Source: Paenibacillus dendrobii
Lineage (GTDB): Bacteria > Bacillota > Bacilli > Paenibacillales > Paenibacillaceae
NCBI RefSeq assembly: GCF_009807035.1
Contig: NZ_WUBI01000001.1
Location: 1,488,001-1,552,000, forward strand
Direction: 5' to 3'
DNA: 64,000 nt
Each line of letters opens with the position of its first letter. Positions within the stretch are counted from its first letter, which is position 1. Under the pieces are notes generated by a model, which was not told where the DNA came from, made no database searches, and saw only the letters and a program-made list of their open reading frames with translations. The translations under genes and the position numbers were made by a program. Shown in pieces: positions 24,571 through 33,185 of the stretch.

Positions 24571-27348
24571 CTACTCCATTTGGGACTTCGTCATCCATAC
24601 TTTCATACGCGAGATAACTTCATTGATATTCAATGGTTTGCTCAGGTAATCCGAAGCTCCTGCCGCCAAACATTTATCCCGATCCTCTTTCATGGCCTTG
24701 GCAGTTAAGGCAAGAATCGGAAGCTCGGATAATTCCAGTGTTTGGCGGATATTTTTCATCGTTTGATACCCATCCATCTCAGGCATCATGATGTCCATCA
24801 GGATAATGGATATATCCGGTTCTTGCTGCAAAATATCCAAGCATTCGTAGCCGTTCTGAGCCGTAAGCACATGCATGTTGTATCTCTCCAGCGCATTGGC
24901 CAAAGCATAAACGTTCCGAATATCATCATCAACAACAAGCACCTTTTTACCTTCGAACAGGTCTGTTTCTTCCAGGAACAAAGGCTCTTCTTCAACAATG
25001 GAATGCTTTCCGCCCGTATCTTCAGGCTTATATGTGCTGCTTCCAAGCCATGCTGCCTGCGATGCTGAACCCGGAGATGCTCCTACGGCAGCCTCGTTTT
25101 GCATCAGAATCATCGGGGAAACATCGAGATGCTCTGTTTCGCATGGCAGGTACAAAGTGAACGTGCTGCCGATTCCCGGCACGCTTTCCACCGTCAACTC
25201 ACCGCCAAGCAGCTTCGAAAATTGCTGCGAGATGGACAGGCCAAGTCCTGTGCCGCCAAATTTACGTGCCGTTGCTCCGTCGGCTTGCTTGAAGGCTTCG
25301 AAAATCATGGACTGCTGATCTTCCGAAATGCCGATCCCCGTATCCCGGACCGCGAACGCCAGGGTTTGACCCGGGATCGAAAATCCGCTAGTTTTAATCG
25401 AATCCAGTTTATAAATGCTCAATGTGACTTCTCCGCGTTCGGTAAACTTAAAGGCGTTAGAGAGAAGATTCCGAATAATTTGATGAAGTCTGAGCTCGTC
25501 GCTGTAAAATACCTCTGGCACATTCGGAGCCACTTCCAATCGAAACTGCAGTGATTTCGCCTCAGCCATCTTTCCGAAGTAACGATTCATGGACTCCGGA
25601 ATCTCGGACAAGTTCACGGGAGATATCTCAAGTTGAATCTTACCTGCTTCGACCTTGGACAGGTCCAGGATATCATTGATCAGATGAAGGAGATCCGTTC
25701 CCGAAGAGTTTATCACGGATGCATAATTGGATTCTTCATCGGTGAGATTTCCACTTCGGTTCTCAGCCAGAATTTGGGACAGGATCAACATGCTGTTCAG
25801 CGGTGTACGCAGCTCATGCGACATATTGGCCAAAAACTCCGATTTGTAATTGGAGCTGGTTTTTAGCTGTTCTGCATACTTTTCCAGCTCGACAGCAGCA
25901 TTCTCTGCCTGATCCTTCTGAATTTCGAGCTTATCATTGAGCGACTGAAGTTCATCTGTCTGCATTTGCAGTTCTTCGGACTGTACCTGCAATTCTTCGG
26001 TCTGTACTTGCAGCTCTTCGGACTGGGTCTGCAGCTCTTCATTCAGAGTCTGTGCTTCCATATACAGCCGCTGGATTTCCATTCGGTTAATAACACTGTG
26101 CATCGTTCCGCTAGCAGCATCTACGAGCTGTTTCAGCATTTCCATCTGATGAGCATCCAGTTTATTCAGGGCAGCGATTTCAATGACAGCAAGCAGCTTC
26201 CCTTCATATATAAAGGGAGTCAGCACCAGAAATGATGGGACGGTATTTCCGAGCCCCGATGAGATCCGTATATAATCACCCGGAATTTGATTCAGCGTGA
26301 TCATTTGCTGGTCTTTCGCACATTGGCCTGCCAGTCCATCGCCGAAAGCGATAATGCGTTGTCCTGTTTGTTGGAAATCTCCGGCGTAGGAAGCGGTGAG
26401 TACAAGCTCATCATGCTGTGCGGCATATAACGCGATATAAGGTACGCCTAGAACCGTAGCCAAACGGTTCACGAACTGCTCGCTTAAGCTCTTCAAGCTG
26501 GATTCATTCTGAAGTAACGTCGACATCGCTGCGACTTCATCCTTCAGTTCCCCCTGCTTTTGCACGACCTCAAGCAAATCATTGGTCGTCCGTCCCAAGT
26601 CAGCTATTTCATCATTCGTGCGGACTTGTATTCTCTGATCCAGGCTGCCGCCGGCAGCCATCTCTCGAATGGTTCTGGTTACATCCTTAATAATAGTAAC
26701 GATGTTTCTTGAGATCGTCACAGCTACCAGAACCGAAAGGACTGCGACGATGGCCCATAGTATATAAATCGTCGTGATCAGCTTGTTGTTGCTGTCCGAT
26801 AGATTCTGTACCCGTTCGTTGGTCAGAGCTTTCTCCGTGCTTAAGAAAGAATTGAACTTCGATCGGATCGAGTCCATCTCGCTTTTGCCCGGATCTGTCT
26901 TGAAAAACTGCATAACTTCATCATCTCTACCGGCCTTTTTCAAGTCGATGATGGGTTTACCGGCAATTTCAATCCATTTATTGATATTTTGACGAATATC
27001 CGTCAGATTCTCCTGTTGCGCAGGATTATCAGCCAACAGCGAGTAAAGCTTGCTGTAGTTCGTTTCCCATGCTTCACTGGCCTTATTATAAGGATCCAGA
27101 TAGGAAACATCCCCCGTGATGGCAAATCCGCGCTGCCCCGTCTCCATGTCGAGCAAGGATTTCTCCACGCTGTTCGCTAAATCATGGACCTCGATATCAT
27201 GCTCACTGACAAAGTCGGTTTCATGTTGGAGCGAGGCTACCCTGTTGGTTACGACCAGCAGAAATATACCAAAGCAGACCAAAATAAATATATATCCGAG
27301 CGTGATCTTGGAGCCAATATTCAACTTCATTCTCTTCTGCAAATACAA
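24571..27348 (-). CDS. Hybrid sensor histidine kinase (CHASE3-HAMP-GAF-HisKA-HATPase-REC)
   Basis: The 925-residue protein has membrane helices at about 15-34 and 190-212 flanking an extracellular CHASE3 domain (MDMETGQRGF-like region near 67-75). Next come a HAMP segment (to about 263), a GAF domain (about 285-425), a regular coiled coil made of seven-residue units (436-468), HisKA with H511 in SHELRTP, HATPase (NAFKFTE, DTGIGI, GGTGLGLSI) and a C-terminal receiver with D852 in LMDIMMPEMDG. The missing output protein is presumably elsewhere. The signal is unknown. The frame opens with TTG at 27348; a second TTG at 27342 has better spacing from GGGGGG, and the first ATG is at 27330. It is monocistronic. 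Confidence 0.92.
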   Translation of the reverse strand: MYLQKRMKLNIGSKITLGYIFILVCFGIFLLVVTNRVASLQHETDFVSEHDIEVHDLANSVEKSLLDMETGQRGFAITGDVSYLDPYNKASEAWETNYSKLYSLLADNPAQQENLTDIRQNINKWIEIAGKPIIDLKKAGRDDEVMQFFKTDPGKSEMDSIRSKFNSFLSTEKALTNERVQNLSDSNNKLITTIYILWAIVAVLSVLVAVTISRNIVTIIKDVTRTIREMAAGGSLDQRIQVRTNDEIADLGRTTNDLLEVVQKQGELKDEVAAMSTLLQNESSLKSLSEQFVNRLATVLGVPYIALYAAQHDELVLTASYAGDFQQTGQRIIAFGDGLAGQCAKDQQMITLNQIPGDYIRISSGLGNTVPSFLVLTPFIYEGKLLAVIEIAALNKLDAHQMEMLKQLVDAASGTMHSVINRMEIQRLYMEAQTLNEELQTQSEELQVQTEELQVQSEELQMQTDELQSLNDKLEIQKDQAENAAVELEKYAEQLKTSSNYKSEFLANMSHELRTPLNSMLILSQILAENRSGNLTDEESNYASVINSSGTDLLHLINDILDLSKVEAGKIQLEISPVNLSEIPESMNRYFGKMAEAKSLQFRLEVAPNVPEVFYSDELRLHQIIRNLLSNAFKFTERGEVTLSIYKLDSIKTSGFSIPGQTLAFAVRDTGIGISEDQQSMIFEAFKQADGATARKFGGTGLGLSISQQFSKLLGGELTVESVPGIGSTFTLYLPCETEHLDVSPMILMQNEAAVGASPGSASQAAWLGSSTYKPEDTGGKHSIVEEEPLFLEETDLFEGKKVLVVDDDIRNVYALANALERYNMHVLTAQNGYECLDILQQEPDISIILMDIMMPEMDGYQTMKNIRQTLELSELPILALTAKAMKEDRDKCLAAGASDYLSKPLNINEVISRMKVWMTKSQME

Positions 27349-27697
27349 CCCCCCGTCCCACTGAATCTACTAAAAAGCTCACTGCAATATTTTAGTAGTT
27401 GCGATGTAAATAATCAACTGCCATGTAAGCTTCGTAGCAATTCTGATATTAAAAGTCTATCACTGTTTGTTATGCAAGTATATTTATATCTTTCTCTCTG
27501 CCCTGTAATGATAAACCGGTGACAAAGAGTATCCGATGTACCTTCCTGGTCGAGTTGTTGATGAGCAAGCGAAGCTGATCTTCGTATACGTCTCATAAAG
27601 CAAATCCCATCTCTATCGCTTTCGTATATTATAGTATAAAAAAACCTGCTCAGGTGGTAGTCCCAAGCAGGTCTGTTCTCAATGCGAAACTGAAGTT
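27349..27697. other. Intergenic region between hybrid kinase and ABC ATPase
   Basis: About 350 bp without a credible gene. It should hold the kinase promoter (minus strand), but I see no convincing -35/-10 pair. The only clear element is the terminator at 27638-27672. Confidence 0.6.
27638..27672 (-). terminator. Terminator of the TrpXYZ-type ABC operon
   Basis: On the minus strand ACCTGCT and AGCAGGT pair around a 15-base loop, followed by a T run. It lies 26 bp after the ATPase stop. Confidence 0.8.
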
Positions 27698-28492
27698 CTA
27701 TGCAAGTACCATTCGGTCGTCCGACAACTTGTGGCCGCTGATTCGTTCAAATTCTCCCAGCAGCTCTTCGACCGTCAAGTTCTTTTTCCTCTGCTCATCG
27801 ATGTCCAGGATGATCTGTCCTTTGTCCATCATAATGAGCCGGTTGCCAAGACGGATCGCCTGTTCCATGTTGTGCGTAACCATCACAGTCGTCAGCTTCA
27901 TCTCGCGGACGATTGTTTCCGTCAGCCTGGTGATCAGTTCGGCACGGGCTGGATCGAGCGCGGCCGTATGCTCATCAAGCAGCAGGATCTGGGGTTCTGT
28001 AAAGGTGGCCATCAGCAGGCTCAGCGCCTGGCGTTCACCACCGGACAAAAGTCCGACCTTGGCTCGCAGACGATCCTCAAGTCCAATCCCAAGCCGTGCC
28101 AGAGACTCCCGGAACATCTGCCTGCGGTTCGCTTTGATACTTAGCTTGAGTCCCCGTCGCTTGCCCCTTGCGAAAGCCATGGCCAAATTTTCTTCAATCG
28201 TCATATGCGGCGCCGTACCCGCCATCGGGTCCTGGAACACTCGGCCAATCCACCTGCTGCGCCGATATTCGGGCAGATGACTGATTATTTGATCATCAAT
28301 CAAAACCTCGCCGGCATCTGGCTTCATTACGCCTGAAATGATATTCATCAGAGTCGATTTGCCGGCACCGTTACTTCCGATCAACGTGATGAAATCTCCG
28401 GGACGCAGGCTTAATTGTATATTGTTCAAGGCGATCTTCTCATCCGGCGTTCCCGGATTAAAAAGCTTGGATACATGAGAGATTTCAAGCAT
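27698..28492 (-). CDS. ABC transporter ATP-binding protein (TrpZ-like)
   Basis: The 264-residue ATPase starts at the ATG at 28492, preceded by GGGAGGTGATC; the longer frame adds eight residues. Walker A is GSNGAGKST (about 39-47), the signature LLSGGERQALSL, and Walker B LLLDEHTAALD, with a His in place of the usual Pro after DE. It would energise uptake through the permease encoded upstream, whose stop overlaps this start by 8 bp. Together with the permease and binding protein it forms a complete three-gene system of the type often linked to tryptophan or tyrosine uptake; the substrate here is not proven. Confidence 0.9.
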   Translation of the reverse strand: MLEISHVSKLFNPGTPDEKIALNNIQLSLRPGDFITLIGSNGAGKSTLMNIISGVMKPDAGEVLIDDQIISHLPEYRRSRWIGRVFQDPMAGTAPHMTIEENLAMAFARGKRRGLKLSIKANRRQMFRESLARLGIGLEDRLRAKVGLLSGGERQALSLLMATFTEPQILLLDEHTAALDPARAELITRLTETIVREMKLTTVMVTHNMEQAIRLGNRLIMMDKGQIILDIDEQRKKNLTVEELLGEFERISGHKLSDDRMVLA

Positions 28493-29408
28493 GAAGATCA
28501 CCTCCCGCAGCACCATTTTGGAGTGCTCCTGTCAGTTCGGCCGTACGTCTCTTTGCCAGCTTTTTCTGCTTGATCGATCTGCTCGCGGTAGGGAAGACAA
28601 GCGCTACGATAACGATGACCGCTGTGATGATCTTCAAATCCGATGCATCAAGCCATCCTACCCGGAGTGCAAGCGCAACCACAATACGATAGATTATCGC
28701 GCCAAGCACAACGGCAATCGTAGCTTGAATGACATTTCTAGCGCCGAAGATCGCTTCGCCAATAATGACGGATGCCAATCCAATAACGATCATGCCGATG
28801 CCCATGTTGAGATCTCCAAAACCGGATTGTTGTGCGATAAGCGCTCCCGCCAAGGCAACCAATCCGTTTGCAAGACTGACGCCAACAATTTTGGTTGTAT
28901 CCGTGTTCGCTCCAAAACTGCGAATCATCCGGTCGTTATCCCCTGTTGCCCGAAGAGCCAGCCCCAAATCCGTATGCAGGAACCAGTTCATGAGCAGCAA
29001 AACAATAATGACGACCAGCGGAATCAGGATCCAAGGATTGATTGAGGTAAAGACGGTATCCACACCTATCATCGCGATGTTGGGCTTGCCCATCATAATT
29101 CGCATATTAATGGAGTAAAGGGCGATCATCATCAATATACCGGACAACAGTCCGTTAATTTTCCCCTTGGTATGCAGAAGTCCCGTACAGACCCCCGCCG
29201 CGATTCCGCCAGCGAATGCGACAACACTAGCCAGCCAAGGATTATACCCGTGAGAGATCATCACTGCCGCGATGCCTCCGCCTGTTGCGAAGCTGCCGTC
29301 TACAGTCAAATCCGGAAAATCGAGGATCCGGTACGTAATATATACCCCAAGCGCCATCAAAGCGTAAAGCATACCGAGTTCAATCGCACCTAAGATCGAG
29401 CTTAACAT
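28485..29408 (-). CDS. ABC transporter permease (BPD_transp_2 family, TrpY-like)
   Basis: The ATG at 29408 follows AAGGAGGG and gives 307 residues with eight to nine membrane helices. It begins MLSSILGAIELGMLYALMAL and contains the branched-chain/ribose permease-type features DFPDLTVDGSF, a LALRATGDN loop (the coupling region contacting the ATPase) and IGEAIFGARN. Genes of this family next to an ABC_sub_bind lipoprotein form the TrpXYZ-type importers of Firmicutes. A short inverted repeat separates it from the binding-protein gene upstream, and it is translationally coupled to the ATPase. Confidence 0.9.
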   Translation of the reverse strand: MLSSILGAIELGMLYALMALGVYITYRILDFPDLTVDGSFATGGGIAAVMISHGYNPWLASVVAFAGGIAAGVCTGLLHTKGKINGLLSGILMMIALYSINMRIMMGKPNIAMIGVDTVFTSINPWILIPLVVIIVLLLMNWFLHTDLGLALRATGDNDRMIRSFGANTDTTKIVGVSLANGLVALAGALIAQQSGFGDLNMGIGMIVIGLASVIIGEAIFGARNVIQATIAVVLGAIIYRIVVALALRVGWLDASDLKIITAVIVIVALVFPTASRSIKQKKLAKRRTAELTGALQNGAAGGDLHA

Positions 29409-29434
29409 GATGAATACCCTCCTTATGACATGAA

Positions 29435-29463
29435 GGGAGTGGACGAAGGATATCGCCACTCCC
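29435..29463 (-). other. Intercistronic hairpin after the binding-protein gene
   Basis: GGGAGTGG and CCACTCCC pair around a 13-base loop between the binding-protein stop and the permease start. No T run follows. The position parallels the hairpin at 1387-1413. Confidence 0.6.
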
Positions 29464-29482
29464 CTATAACCATTCTTCGCTG

Positions 29483-30523
29483 TTACTGAATGATGTTTTT
29501 CTCTTTGTCTTCCACTTCGTTTTTCATATCGTCCGTAACTATAATGCCCTGTGCTGCAGCAGCCTTCAAATTCAGGATCAGATCAAGCTTCTCCTGCATC
29601 GTGACCTTCATATCTCCCGGCTTCTTGCCATTTTTCAGAATATCGACGGCCATTTGTCCGACTTGGTATCCATGATCGAAGTACTTGAAACCGACCGTAG
29701 CAAACGCGCCTTTCTCGACGGTATCCCGATCACTGGAGAAAAACGGAATATGATTTTCGTTAGCCACCTGTATGATGGTGTCGACACCGCTTACCACCAT
29801 GTTATCCAGCGTAATGAAGATGGCGTCTGCACGTCCTACCAGCGACTGTGCTGCCTGCTTCACTTCCGAGGTGTTCGTTACTGCCGCCTTCACCAGCTTG
29901 ATGTTATGCTTGCTCAGCGCTTCCTCAGCATTTTTGGACATGACGACCGCGTTCGGCTCGCCTTCATTAATGACAAGTCCAACCGTTTTAACATTCGGGA
30001 AGTTCTTCGCTACAAAATCCATCAGCTTCTGAACCGCTGCCGGGTTCGTATCGGAAACTCCCGATACATTGCCGCCGGGCTGATCCAAGTTGGTCACGAC
30101 CTTCGCATCTAACGGATCGGTTACCGCAGCGAACAGAACCGGCTTATCCTTTACCTGCTGAACTATAGCCTGGGCCGAAGGTGTCGCAATGGCAAGCACC
30201 AGATCCTCCTTCTCCGAAGCAATCGTCTGCGCAATGGAAAGATTGTTGGCAGAATCGCCCTGGGCGTTTTTGTAATCCACCTTCAGGTTATCGCCCTCAG
30301 CAATTCCTGCATCCTTCAATGCAGCGAGGAATCCTTCACGGGTCGCATCCAGTGAAGGATGCTCCACGATTTGGGAAATAGCGATCTTGTAAGACTTCTT
30401 CTCGGTCTGAGCGCCGCCCGAACCTTCTTCCGATTTCTTGCCGTCTGAATTGCCGCAACCCGCTGCCGCCGTAACCAGAAGCGCCGACATGACGACCGAT
30501 AACAACATTTTTTTCTTCAACAT
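29483..30523 (-). CDS. ABC transporter substrate-binding lipoprotein (ABC_sub_bind/TrpX-like)
   Basis: The 346-residue lipoprotein has lipobox AAAGCGN (cysteine at residue 23), a charged linker and an ABC_sub_bind fold, with segments such as IAISQIVEHPSLDATREGF, AIATPSAQAI, AAVTDPLDAK and ITLDNMVVSG that are typical of the TrpX group. It would deliver an amino acid or related ligand to the permease and ATPase encoded downstream. A sigma-A promoter lies about 130 bp upstream, and no T-box or other recognised riboswitch is present in the leader. Substrate assignment is by family only. Confidence 0.9.
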   Translation of the reverse strand: MLKKKMLLSVVMSALLVTAAAGCGNSDGKKSEEGSGGAQTEKKSYKIAISQIVEHPSLDATREGFLAALKDAGIAEGDNLKVDYKNAQGDSANNLSIAQTIASEKEDLVLAIATPSAQAIVQQVKDKPVLFAAVTDPLDAKVVTNLDQPGGNVSGVSDTNPAAVQKLMDFVAKNFPNVKTVGLVINEGEPNAVVMSKNAEEALSKHNIKLVKAAVTNTSEVKQAAQSLVGRADAIFITLDNMVVSGVDTIIQVANENHIPFFSSDRDTVEKGAFATVGFKYFDHGYQVGQMAVDILKNGKKPGDMKVTMQEKLDLILNLKAAAAQGIIVTDDMKNEVEDKEKNIIQ

Positions 30524-30654
30524 AAAGACCCCTCCAAAATTTTCCTCTACATTGCTTTTGTGTTCGAAAGCGCTAAAGCATTTGGGTAAAAAAAGAAGTG
30601 CCGATTGAAGTATAGAATAGAACTCATCCCTATACTATCAATTGATTATTCATA

Positions 30655-30684
30655 ATCATATATGGGCACTCCCGCATCCGTCAA
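30655..30684 (-). promoter_or_regulatory. Promoter of the TrpXYZ-type operon
   Basis: On the minus strand TTGACG (30679-30684), an 18-base spacer and TATGAT (30655-30660). An inverted repeat GTATAG/CTATAC follows at about 30611-30636 in the leader. Confidence 0.6.
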
Positions 30685-30734
30685 TCGTTATCCGACAAAA
30701 AATATGAAACTTTTACCCAGTCATATAATGTCAA

Positions 30735-31451
30735 TTATTCCAATGTTTCCACCCGGTTTTGCTGCTCCAGCCGAAGGATAACCTCTTTCAAACCCATGGA
30801 TTCCATGCTTGGAATTTTCAGATCATAATCCTCGAAAGGAAACGTGCTTGTCATCTCGTTAGGAACAATCACCGTATGAAGTCCAGCTTTTTTCGCCGCC
30901 GTAAAGCCGTTCAGGGAATCCTCGAAGGAAATGGCTTCTTCCGGCTCGACTTCCAGCTTTCGCAAAGAGAGAAGATACAGCTCGGGATTCGGCTTCACCT
31001 CCTGGACCAGATCCGCCGTGTTGATCGAATCAAAATAACCGTGCAAATCAAACTTGGTTAAGTAAGGCTCCAGCCAATTGAAATACGAGCTCGAAGCAAG
31101 ACCGATTTTCAGCCCAAGTTCCTTGGCTTCTGACAGATATTCCACGACGCCGGGTCTCGGCTGAATATGCTGAAGCATCTCCTTGTATCGGACATCCACC
31201 TGCTTGCGAATCACTTCAGGATCTACGGTATGCTGTAAAATCTCAGCAAGATATGTATACGGGTTAAAAACATCGAAAGAGGTCCCCACGCACTGCGCGT
31301 ACATCTCCAAGGGCAATTCCTTGCCATATTCACCGTACACCTTGCAAAAAGCATGGTATGCGGGCGTTTCCGTATCCACCATCAATCCGTCAAAATCAAA
31401 AACTACAGCCTTAATCAATATGCTCACCTTTTCATCGTTGTAATTTTTCAT
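30735..31451 (-). CDS. HAD-superfamily hydrolase, beta-phosphoglucomutase/phosphatase type
   Basis: The 238-residue protein has HAD motif I VVFDFDGLMVDTETPAY (nucleophile and acid at D19 and D21), the alpha-helical cap, motif II GLASSS, the lysine of motif III in VKPNPELYLLSL and motif IV FEDSLNG. It probably dephosphorylates or isomerises a sugar phosphate. Its start overlaps the GNAT gene stop by 4 bp, so the two are coupled. The sugar kinases upstream at 32021 and 33186 may belong to the same pathway, but the link is only positional. A later TTG start preceded by AAAGGTGAGC is possible. Confidence 0.88.
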   Translation of the reverse strand: MKNYNDEKVSILIKAVVFDFDGLMVDTETPAYHAFCKVYGEYGKELPLEMYAQCVGTSFDVFNPYTYLAEILQHTVDPEVIRKQVDVRYKEMLQHIQPRPGVVEYLSEAKELGLKIGLASSSYFNWLEPYLTKFDLHGYFDSINTADLVQEVKPNPELYLLSLRKLEVEPEEAISFEDSLNGFTAAKKAGLHTVIVPNEMTSTFPFEDYDLKIPSMESMGLKEVILRLEQQNRVETLE

Positions 31452-31882
31452 GCATCCGTTCCCGTAGTGGACGTTCTCTTTTTCCGCAGCGTCCGATCCG
31501 GATCACGAACGAAGCCAAACTTCTCGTATAAGCCATGGGCATCCTCGGTAACCAATATGCCGTGCAAATGTTCCAGCCTGCTGTCAGACGTGATCGAAGC
31601 GACCAATTGTTTGCCGAGTCCCCGTCCCCTGTACGCTTCGTCTACAATCACATCACAAAGATAATACATGGTGACCAGGTCGGTCACTACCCTGGCGAAG
31701 CCAATTTGTACCTCTTTGTCATACAACCCGAAGCAGATGGAGTTCTCAATCGATGAGCGAATCATGTCCGCCGGTCTGTTTTTCGCCCAGTAGCTGCCGT
31801 GCAGCAACGAAGCAATCCGGTCCAGTTGAAGCAAATCCTTCCGTTCGCTGATCCATATGTCTTGAGCCATTTCACGATCCAT
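31448..31882 (-). CDS. GNAT-family N-acetyltransferase
   Basis: A GNAT acetyltransferase of about 144 residues with the acetyl-CoA loop DEAYRGRGLGKQLV (motif A) and a late LYEKFGFV segment (motif B). The frame opens at 31927, but I prefer the ATG at 31882, preceded by AAGGAAAGG; ATGs at 31900 and 31870 are also possible. The substrate is unknown. Translation is coupled to the HAD gene downstream. Confidence 0.82.
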   Translation of the reverse strand: MDREMAQDIWISERKDLLQLDRIASLLHGSYWAKNRPADMIRSSIENSICFGLYDKEVQIGFARVVTDLVTMYYLCDVIVDEAYRGRGLGKQLVASITSDSRLEHLHGILVTEDAHGLYEKFGFVRDPDRTLRKKRTSTTGTDA

Positions 31883-31956
31883 CCTTTCCTTACGAGCCAT
31901 AATGAAAAAATTCTTCATGACTGGCAATAATCCTTCTTTTGAAGGGACGGCTTAAG

Positions 31957-31990
31957 CTCAAACAGACCGGGCGCAAAGGCGCCGGTCTAT
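31957..31990 (-). terminator. Terminator after the PfkB-type kinase gene
   Basis: On the minus strand AGACCGGCGC and GCGCCCGGTCT pair around a short loop, followed by a weak TGTTTG tract, about 30 bp after the kinase stop. Confidence 0.6.
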
Positions 31991-32020
31991 TGGCTGACAG
32001 CTGTGTTCCGTAAGAATGCT

Positions 32021-32953
32021 TTAGATTCGAACCACTTGCACCTGCTTACGGAGCTGTTCAAATACTTCAGGCTCGATATGGCCGGCCAGATCCGTCATGG
32101 CATTGGAGGTTCCAGCGGCGGATGCCATGGCCAATCCTTCCTCCAGCGATAAACCTTTGGCCAGAGAAACGGCCATGCCAGCGACAAAAGAATCGCCGCA
32201 TCCAACCGTGTTCACGACCTCCACTTTTGGTGTCGTGACACGATAGCAAATATCTTTTGCCGCGGTCATGGAACCGGCTCCGCCCAATGATACGCTGATC
32301 CGGTCCATTTCATATTTATACAGCAGTGTTTCGACGGCCGTTTGCAGCGCCTCTTCATCCGCTACCTCAATGCCTAGCAAAGCTGCCACTTCTTCTTCAT
32401 TAGGCTTAATCATATCCGGCTTCGCTTCCAGCCCATAGCGCAAAGCATCTCCGCTAGCATCCAAAATCACGTAAGCTCCGGCTTGTTTGGCGATGGAGAC
32501 CAGCTTCACATAGAAGTCTTGGGGAACTCCGGCTGGCAAGCTGCCGCTGAAGCATACGATGGTAGAACGGGACGCTAACTCGCTGATCTTCGCTTCCATT
32601 TCCTTCAGAGCAGCGTCGTCGACAGTCGGCCCTGGCTCCAGAAGTTCGGTGGACGTTCCGTTCGTTTCATCCAGAATGTTCAGGCAAATTCTCGATTCTC
32701 CTGCTACGGATACAAAATCATGGGCAATTCCCATTTGAGTCAGTTGCTGCTTGATGATTTCCCCATTCATGCCGCCTACAAAACCGGTTGCTGTCACAGG
32801 TACTCCCAGCTGAGCTACAACTTTAGCCACATTGATCCCCTTGCCTCCCGGCGCAGCATGAAAACGCTGAACCCGCGAGACTTTACCCAGCGGAAACGTG
32901 GGGAGCGAGTATGTCTTATCAATTGCTGCATTCAATGTCACAGTAGTAATCAT
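32021..32953 (-). CDS. 1-phosphofructokinase/tagatose-6-phosphate kinase family (PfkB)
   Basis: The ATG at 32953, after GGGAGAC, gives 310 residues. Hallmarks of the FruK/LacC group are the start MITTVTLNAAIDKTY, PGGKGINVAKV, FSGSLPAG, KPNEEEV and the ATP-site/catalytic NTVGCGDSFVAGM, with the base aspartate in GCGDS. It would phosphorylate a sugar phosphate in the cytoplasm. There is no PTS gene next to it, which is unusual for fruK, so the substrate may be tagatose 6-phosphate or another sugar phosphate delivered by the upstream PfkB kinase. The 232-bp gap to that gene shows TTGACA near the start but no clear -10. Confidence 0.88.
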   Translation of the reverse strand: MITTVTLNAAIDKTYSLPTFPLGKVSRVQRFHAAPGGKGINVAKVVAQLGVPVTATGFVGGMNGEIIKQQLTQMGIAHDFVSVAGESRICLNILDETNGTSTELLEPGPTVDDAALKEMEAKISELASRSTIVCFSGSLPAGVPQDFYVKLVSIAKQAGAYVILDASGDALRYGLEAKPDMIKPNEEEVAALLGIEVADEEALQTAVETLLYKYEMDRISVSLGGAGSMTAAKDICYRVTTPKVEVVNTVGCGDSFVAGMAVSLAKGLSLEEGLAMASAAGTSNAMTDLAGHIEPEVFEQLRKQVQVVRI

Positions 32954-33185
32954 ATGTCTCCCGTCATCCAATCCCTAGCTTGTCAAAATGAGCCTGCACT
33001 TCGCGTTGCGCGGCCCGGGGAAGGCCTCATCACGCCATGCTCACCAACTGCTATGTCTTCTCGATGCCCCCTACATCCGCTCCTGATCTCCGGCAGAGAT
33101 TCATTCAGGTAAACGGATACATCGGCAATATCCAAAGTATACCTGCACTCTTTGGATTGCACAACGCTTTGCCTTGACGATATCC

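Noticed and set aside
30565..30578. CcpA cre-like site CGAAAGCGCTAAAG in the TrpX-type leader
   Set aside because: Three mismatches to the cre consensus and lies downstream of the promoter; too weak to call.
32972..33185. Promoter for the FruK/LacC-like gene with TTGACA near 32980
   Set aside because: No -10 at a proper distance before the start codon.
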